This document shows, in pieces, positions 21,042-25,442 of a DNA stretch of 25,442 nucleotides (positions are counted from its first letter, which is position 1; every line of letters begins with the position of its first letter). Location: assembly GCA_030699205.1 (NCBI GenBank), contig JAUYJY010000029.1, positions 1 through 25,442 of the forward strand, written 5' to 3'. The translations under genes and the position numbers were made by a program. The stretch is from Candidatus Pacearchaeota archaeon (GTDB lineage: Archaea > Nanobdellota > Nanobdellia > Pacearchaeales > GW2011-AR1). The notes beneath the pieces are model-generated. The model did no database searches, had not been told where the DNA came from, and worked only from the letters and a program-made list of their open reading frames with translations.

Positions 21042-23213
21042 CTACTGATTCTCACTCAATCCCTTTCTCTGTCTAATCCTTCTAATAACATCTTCCTGAA
21101 GTTCAGATGGAAGTTTCTTAAAGTTTTGATTTACCAAACTTGAAATTCCTCTGCCTTCTGTTGAGCTTCTTAAATCATTGCTCCATCCAATCATTTCAGA
21201 AACGGGAAGTTGTGCGTGAATTCTTATAGTCCCAACTTCTTGTTGAACATCATCTAAGACGCCCCTCTTTGATGCAATTAAACTTGTTATTTTACCCATA
21301 AATTCAATTGGTGCTTCAACCAAATGTGTTTGGATTGGTTCTAAAATTGCAGCACCTGCCTTCTTCATTGTTTCATGAACTCCCTTTCTTACGGCAGGAT
21401 ATATTTGTGCAGGACCTCTATGCATATGGTCCACATGTAATTTAGCGTCGTGCAGAATAAATTTTGTCTTTGTTAATGGCTCTTTAGACAAGGGGCCTCC
21501 ATCAACAACTAATCTCCATCCATCCAAAACAGAATCAAGAACTTCGCTAAGCAAAGCCAAACCCCTCGTCGCATCTTCAAAAACATTTCCCTTGTAAACT
21601 TCCCTATATTCCCTTGCCTCATCGTTTGAAATTCCCAATTCAGACAATTTAGCCCAGACGTCTTCGTGTTTTTTTTTCATCCTCATTTCAGGGATATCTC
21701 CCTTTCCAATTGATTCATAAACCTCATTTTCCAAAGGCTCAATACTGAAGAAGAAAATATTATGCCCATTTGGAGTTCTAACTTCTAATTCATCAGATTT
21801 TTTAGTAACTGTCTCTCTATAAACAACAATTGGAGGACCAGTAACGACATCCAATCCCTTCTCCGTTTTAATTCTGTTTTCAATAACTTCTAAATGTAAT
21901 TCTCCCATTCCTGACATCAAATTTTCCCCCGTCTCTTCATTAATCTCTATTTTAATATCTGCGTATTCTTTTCCAACCTGTCTCAAAACTTCAACTAATT
22001 TAGGCAAATCAGAAGGCCTCTTTGCTTCAATACTCTTTGTAACAACTGGTTCAAAAATATGTTTTATAGACTCAAATGGCTCAATTGGCTGACCTGAAAC
22101 CGTCTCTCCTGCAAAAGCACCTTTCAGCCCAACAAGGCCAACAATATTTCCCGCACCAACTTTATCAACCTGAATTCTCTGCGCCCCTTTATAAATAGAA
22201 ACCTGTTGCAAGTTCAACTTCTTTTTTGCAAGATTCATATAAACTGGGTCTCCCGACCTCAAAGTTCCTGAAAATAATCTCCCCGTAGCAATTTCCCCCG
22301 CATTTTTATCAACAACAATTTTAGTGCAAACAAATACTGGCTCCCCATTACTATTACATTTAATTAAATCCTGTCCAATCTTGCTGTCTTTTTCTCCATG
22401 CCATATCTTTGGAATTCTATAACCCTGTGCAGTAATTGGATTTGGATGATGTCTAATACTCATATTAAGAACAACTTCAGTTAATGGAGCTTTTTTTGAT
22501 AATCCCTTATAAGATTCTTCTCCAGAATTATAAGCATCTATAATATCTTTAAAAGAAATCCCTTTCCTTTGCATATAAGGCACTGACAAAGCCCATTTAT
22601 GATACGCACTTCCAAATGCAACACTTCCTTCCTGAACAGAAACCTGAAATCTTTCAGCAAATTCAGGTTCGGCAATTTCAGAAATTAAATTATTAACTTT
22701 TGCAATAATATCAATAAATCTTTTTTGCATTTCTTCGGGAGTTAGTTTAACTTCCTTAATCAATCTGTCAACCTTATTAATAAACAAAACTGGCTTCACT
22801 CTTTCTCTCAAAGCTTGACGTAAAACTGTTTCTGTTTGTGGCATTATTCCTTCAGATGCACAAACCAAAACAACACACCCGTCAACTGCCCTCATAGCCC
22901 TCGTAACGTCCCCTCCAAAATCCACATGCCCCGGAGTATCAATCAAATTAATTAAATATTCATTACCCTCAAGAGAATGAACCATACTCACAGAAGCAGA
23001 GTCAATAGTAATTCCCCTTTCAGTCTCATCGGCGTGAAAATCCAGAACTCTTGCCTTTCCTGCAAGGTCCTCAGACATCATCCCCGCACCAAACAGCAAA
23101 TTATCTGAAAAAGTGGTCTTACCATGATCTATATGCGCAGCAATAGCTATGTTTCTAATCTTTTCCGGCTCATACATAAGCCTCTTTACCTTCTCAGTTT
23201 TATCGTCAGCCAT
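21042..23213 (-). CDS. fusA: Translation elongation factor aEF-2
   Basis: The 723-residue GTPase drives ribosomal translocation. G1 is AHIDHGKT (26-33), the switch II DTPGH is 92-96 and NKVD is 146-149. Domains II to V follow in normal order and length. The domain IV tip, HVDHMHRGPAQIYPAVR, holds the histidine (His598) that archaea and eukaryotes convert to diphthamide; it is present. The C terminus ends RQRKGLSENQ. The gene is last in a str-type operon. No TATA box is seen at -26; instead its leader contains a 20-bp tandem duplication that includes the start codon. Confidence 0.96.
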   Translation of the reverse strand: MADDKTEKVKRLMYEPEKIRNIAIAAHIDHGKTTFSDNLLFGAGMMSEDLAGKARVLDFHADETERGITIDSASVSMVHSLEGNEYLINLIDTPGHVDFGGDVTRAMRAVDGCVVLVCASEGIMPQTETVLRQALRERVKPVLFINKVDRLIKEVKLTPEEMQKRFIDIIAKVNNLISEIAEPEFAERFQVSVQEGSVAFGSAYHKWALSVPYMQRKGISFKDIIDAYNSGEESYKGLSKKAPLTEVVLNMSIRHHPNPITAQGYRIPKIWHGEKDSKIGQDLIKCNSNGEPVFVCTKIVVDKNAGEIATGRLFSGTLRSGDPVYMNLAKKKLNLQQVSIYKGAQRIQVDKVGAGNIVGLVGLKGAFAGETVSGQPIEPFESIKHIFEPVVTKSIEAKRPSDLPKLVEVLRQVGKEYADIKIEINEETGENLMSGMGELHLEVIENRIKTEKGLDVVTGPPIVVYRETVTKKSDELEVRTPNGHNIFFFSIEPLENEVYESIGKGDIPEMRMKKKHEDVWAKLSELGISNDEAREYREVYKGNVFEDATRGLALLSEVLDSVLDGWRLVVDGGPLSKEPLTKTKFILHDAKLHVDHMHRGPAQIYPAVRKGVHETMKKAGAAILEPIQTHLVEAPIEFMGKITSLIASKRGVLDDVQQEVGTIRIHAQLPVSEMIGWSNDLRSSTEGRGISSLVNQNFKKLPSELQEDVIRRIRQRKGLSENQ

Positions 23214-23252
23214 TCTTTCTCTATTCTTTCTCCCATTCTTTCTCTATTCTTT
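23210..23252 (-). repeat. Tandem 20-bp duplication in the aEF-2 leader
   Basis: CCATTCTTTCTCTATTCTTT occurs at 23210-23229 and again at 23233-23252. Because the unit contains the aEF-2 ATG (23211-23213), the second copy creates another ATG (23234-23236) in a different frame. That opens a 16-codon frame, MGERIEKEWLTIKLRR, which overlaps the aEF-2 start. Confidence 0.85.
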
Positions 23253-23340
23253 AAAATGGATAATTAGAAAATTTCCTGTTTTCTTTATCGGCCATTAGTT
23301 TATATTCAAATAGGGTAATTTGTGATGGAAAAATTGGTTT

Positions 23341-24285
23341 TTAAATCTTATTGACATAAAAAATATCACTTGTATGTCTCCCATCCGGTGCTTCAAATAT
23401 TTGCACAAAAAATAATATTTTTTCATTCCCCGTCAGCGTTGGTTCTCCGACGCCAATCTTACTCCATAATATTGGTTTTAAATCTTCCCATGTGTCCTCG
23501 TTTCTTTCAGATTTGTAAATCACAGGACCCTTACTTGTTGTGTCTCCTCGGTTTGTAATAAAATACATCGTTTGGCAATCAAGAGTAAGAAATGGCTGGG
23601 CACTTATACCTGTATTAACATTTATAGGGCTTCCAAGCTTCTCCGGAATTCCCTGAAAGTTATTTTTAACTGCATCTTTTAAAACAAATATTTGCTTGTC
23701 TCCCTCATCAAAATATAATTCATCTTTTCTTTCACAATAATGCGGATTTCTATAATCTTTATCGTTATTAAACGCAAGTCTTTCGTCATTCCTATAAATA
23801 TCATCGTCAAATTTTATATCCCCGTCATTCCTAGGTCTATTAGATTGATAATAAATATCATTTCCCGAAATCATAACTCCCCCCTCACTCCATATATCCT
23901 CTGACAAGAAAAATGCGGAAAACAAACTTCTCGTGTTAAACTGCCCATTTTGTAAAGAGCTTACATAAACATCCAAGTCCTTAGCTATATTCCCCCTATC
24001 AAAATCATAAAAGAAATCTTCTCCAGGATAATATGTAAAATAGAGTTTATCCTCGTTTTCAGAAATATATACTCCATCTTCCCAATTTTCATCACTAACA
24101 GAAACCATTATCGGAATCCCAAAATCTCCAGATGTTTTAGCAACATCATTTTCTCTAACCCTATCCCACTCAACTGCGGAAAGCCTTTCTCTTATTTCTT
24201 TCCCCATATTTGAGTCATTCTTAGTAATCATTACAAATAGCACAATTAAAAAAATCAAAATCAAAATAAGCCATATTTTTTTCAT
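23341..24285 (-). CDS. Membrane-anchored beta-propeller-like (PD40) protein
   Basis: The 314-residue protein has an N-terminal transmembrane or signal-anchor helix (about 4-20, WLILILIFLIVLFVMI) and an exported domain with repeated strand motifs of the PD40/TolB type: DKLYFTYYPG, NDIYYQSNRPRNDGD, DELYFDEGDK, QTMYFITNRGD and EKILFFVQIF, spaced as in five propeller blades. It probably binds a ligand or protein outside the cell. It is inserted between uS7 and aEF-2. A TATA-like GTATAAAAA (24306-24314, minus strand) about 25 bp upstream suggests its own promoter within the operon. Its role in this setting is unclear. Confidence 0.75.
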   Translation of the reverse strand: MKKIWLILILIFLIVLFVMITKNDSNMGKEIRERLSAVEWDRVRENDVAKTSGDFGIPIMVSVSDENWEDGVYISENEDKLYFTYYPGEDFFYDFDRGNIAKDLDVYVSSLQNGQFNTRSLFSAFFLSEDIWSEGGVMISGNDIYYQSNRPRNDGDIKFDDDIYRNDERLAFNNDKDYRNPHYCERKDELYFDEGDKQIFVLKDAVKNNFQGIPEKLGSPINVNTGISAQPFLTLDCQTMYFITNRGDTTSKGPVIYKSERNEDTWEDLKPILWSKIGVGEPTLTGNEKILFFVQIFEAPDGRHTSDIFYVNKI

Positions 24286-24305
24286 AACACAAAAAAGAAA
24301 AAAGA

Positions 24306-24314
24306 GTATAAAAA
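24306..24314 (-). promoter_or_regulatory. Internal TATA box before the propeller gene
   Basis: On the minus strand this reads TTTTTATAC, centred about 25 bp before the ATG at 24285, at the very end of the uS7 gene. Confidence 0.5.
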
Positions 24315-24908
24315 TTATCTTGCTGAATCTGCCTGTTTTTCAGACTCGTTTTTCTTCCCCATTGCATAACTTTCCATATTTTCTTCAGAAGCAAAGATAA
24401 GCTCATTAGCAAGTGCTTCAGACATTTTCTTTTTCTTTCCAAAGCTTTTTTGGTGTGCTCCCTGCACAATCCATCTAATCGCAAGGTTTACTCTTCTGCT
24501 CGGAGCAACATCAACAGCTTGAGGGTATCTTGCACCGCCATATTCAATTGTAGTAATTTCATCTCTTGGCGACGCTTTCTCAATGGCATTCACTAAAATC
24601 TGCACAGGATTTTCTTTTTTCTTCTGTTCAATTATTTCAAGTGTTCTAAGAATTATATTCATATTATGTGTATATTTTCCTGAAGCTCTTCCTGTAATTA
24701 TCTTATGCTTTTTTCCTATATGTCCCGCTACTGCAATTCTATTAGCAACCCTCTCTAAAATATGCGATTTATATTTTGCAAATTTAGAAACATTCCTCCC
24801 ATATGATTTAGTCATAATCTTGCTGTCTAAATTAATATATGGCTCAAGAGAAACATCTCTAACTTTAACTTCAGCAGTGTCGTATTTATCAAATAATTTA
24901 AATTCCAT
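24315..24908 (-). CDS. rps7: Small ribosomal subunit protein uS7
   Basis: The 197-residue protein matches archaeal uS7: KIMTKSYGRNVSKF near residue 30 (compare the bacterial start region), KKHKIITGRASGKYTHN, NPVQILVNAIEKASPRDE, YGGARYPQAVDVAPSRRVN and the terminal helix MSEALANELIFAS, ending in a Lys/Glu-rich tail. It binds the 3' major domain of 16S rRNA and initiates head assembly. Its ATG directly follows the stop of the 101-aa gene, so translation is coupled. Confidence 0.95.
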   Translation of the reverse strand: MEFKLFDKYDTAEVKVRDVSLEPYINLDSKIMTKSYGRNVSKFAKYKSHILERVANRIAVAGHIGKKHKIITGRASGKYTHNMNIILRTLEIIEQKKKENPVQILVNAIEKASPRDEITTIEYGGARYPQAVDVAPSRRVNLAIRWIVQGAHQKSFGKKKKMSEALANELIFASEENMESYAMGKKNESEKQADSAR

Positions 24909-25214
24909 TTAGCTTCCCGCTCCCTGAGTTAAATAATCTGGATTTATAACAATATCGACGATCCCATCATCCAAATTAGGTTCCAAACAAACTACGCTAT
25001 CAATAGGGACTTGAGTACGACCAACATAATAACCTGGAAGCATTCTCATTTTGCTCGCCTTTCGATTACCAATATAAATCATTTCTCCCCTTGCAACAAA
25101 GTCCCCCGCAGGATTAACTACAAAAACATCATCATCTCTCCTTGCAATCCCAGTTAGACGTACACTCATAGATATTCTCTCTTCCCTTGTTCTTAAAGTT
25201 GGTTTTCTTCCCAT
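24909..25214 (-). CDS. Unrecognised 101-aa protein between uS12 and uS7
   Basis: The protein starts with a basic segment, MGRKPTLRTREERISMSVRL, then beta-strand-rich sequence (DDDVFVVNPAGDFVARGEMIYIG), a basic RKASKMRM turn, and an acidic end (NLDDGIVDIVINPDYL). The small size, basic N terminus and beta-barrel-like middle would fit an RNA-binding or ribosome-associated protein, but I do not recognise the family. It starts two bases after uS12 stops and its stop abuts the uS7 ATG, so it is made in step with both. uS12 and uS7 are neighbours in most archaea and bacteria, so the insertion is unusual. Confidence 0.8.
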   Translation of the reverse strand: MGRKPTLRTREERISMSVRLTGIARRDDDVFVVNPAGDFVARGEMIYIGNRKASKMRMLPGYYVGRTQVPIDSVVCLEPNLDDGIVDIVINPDYLTQGAGS

Positions 25215-25216
25215 AT

Positions 25217-25442
25217 TTATCTCCTTCCCTTCTCTATTTTCCCACTAACAAGTCTGTGTAGTGGCTGGTCATTTACTTTTATCACCTGAAATCTAATTCC
25301 TCTAATATCTCCCTTAGATCTTCCTTGCTTCCCCCCAATTCTTTCAATAATAACTTCATCATGTTCATCAACAAATTTCTGTGCTAAATTACCCGGGATA
25401 AAAACTCCAACCTGTTGTCCATTTTTAACCAATTGAACTTTG
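25217..25442 (-). CDS. rps12: Small ribosomal subunit protein uS12, C-terminal part
   Basis: The 74 visible residues begin KVQLVKNGQQVGVFIPGN and include FVDEHDEVIIERIGGKQGRS, GDIRGIRFQVIKVN and a basic end, the C-terminal half of archaeal uS12, a decoding-centre protein. The N-terminal part lies beyond the window, so the frame is open at 25442. It is the first visible gene of the minus-strand str-type operon. Confidence 0.95.
   Translation of the reverse strand, partial: KVQLVKNGQQVGVFIPGNLAQKFVDEHDEVIIERIGGKQGRSKGDIRGIRFQVIKVNDQPLHRLVSGKIEKGRR

Overview
This looks like the chromosome of a DPANN archaeon, most likely of the Pacearchaeota/Woesearchaeota kind. It is AT-rich and carries an archaeal Xer recombinase, aEF-2 with a diphthamide loop, archaeal uS7 and uS12, archease, KRG-type archaeal pilins, a tRNA-Leu with an archaeal intron at 37/38, and a long SRP RNA. 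Most transcription units have a TATA-like box centred about 26 bp before the ATG, so leaderless transcription seems to be the rule. I used this to correct several start codons. No database search was possible; the phylum is inference.

Layout. 1-663: an accessory gene (nucleoside 2-deoxyribosyltransferase-like, minus strand) framed by GC-rich inverted repeats and a foldable attC-like site. It points away from a Xer-family recombinase (739-1548) that is coupled to topoisomerase I (1550-3778). 3779-5000: a decayed gene, an intron-containing tRNA-Leu(UAA), a duplicated tRNA 3' end enclosing four hairpins, an orphan antitoxin-like peptide gene and a probably frameshifted small gene. 5082-6246: a secreted low-complexity surface protein, a 53-aa conserved-looking protein, copy 1 of a 93-bp repeat, and tRNA-Thr(CGU). 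6289-9529: a membrane-anchored protein coupled to arginyl-tRNA synthetase, a small membrane protein, SRP RNA and a C-terminally anchored hypothetical protein.

9567-20362 is mainly a type IV pilus locus. It has two pilin-like genes, an interruption (small ORF, repeat copy 2, a DUF4258/DUF2283 toxin-antitoxin-like pair whose toxin has an amber stop, and a hypothetical gene), three more pilin-like genes, repeat copy 3, the secretion ATPase, a small helical protein, two separate TadC/PilC-type membrane platform proteins, and two more pilin-like genes. A divergent methyltransferase resembling the 16S rRNA FmrO/Arm family shares one palindromic TATA box with the last pilin pair.

20431-25442: archease, then a minus-strand str-type operon (uS12, an unrecognised 101-aa protein, uS7, a membrane-anchored beta-propeller-like protein, aEF-2). 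The two non-ribosomal inserts are unusual.

The strongest candidates for something undescribed are the integron-like cassette beside a Xer that lacks the IntI insertion, the 93-bp two-hairpin repeat family (three near-identical copies), the hairpin array trapped in the tRNA-Leu duplication, and the 101-aa protein inserted between uS12 and uS7.
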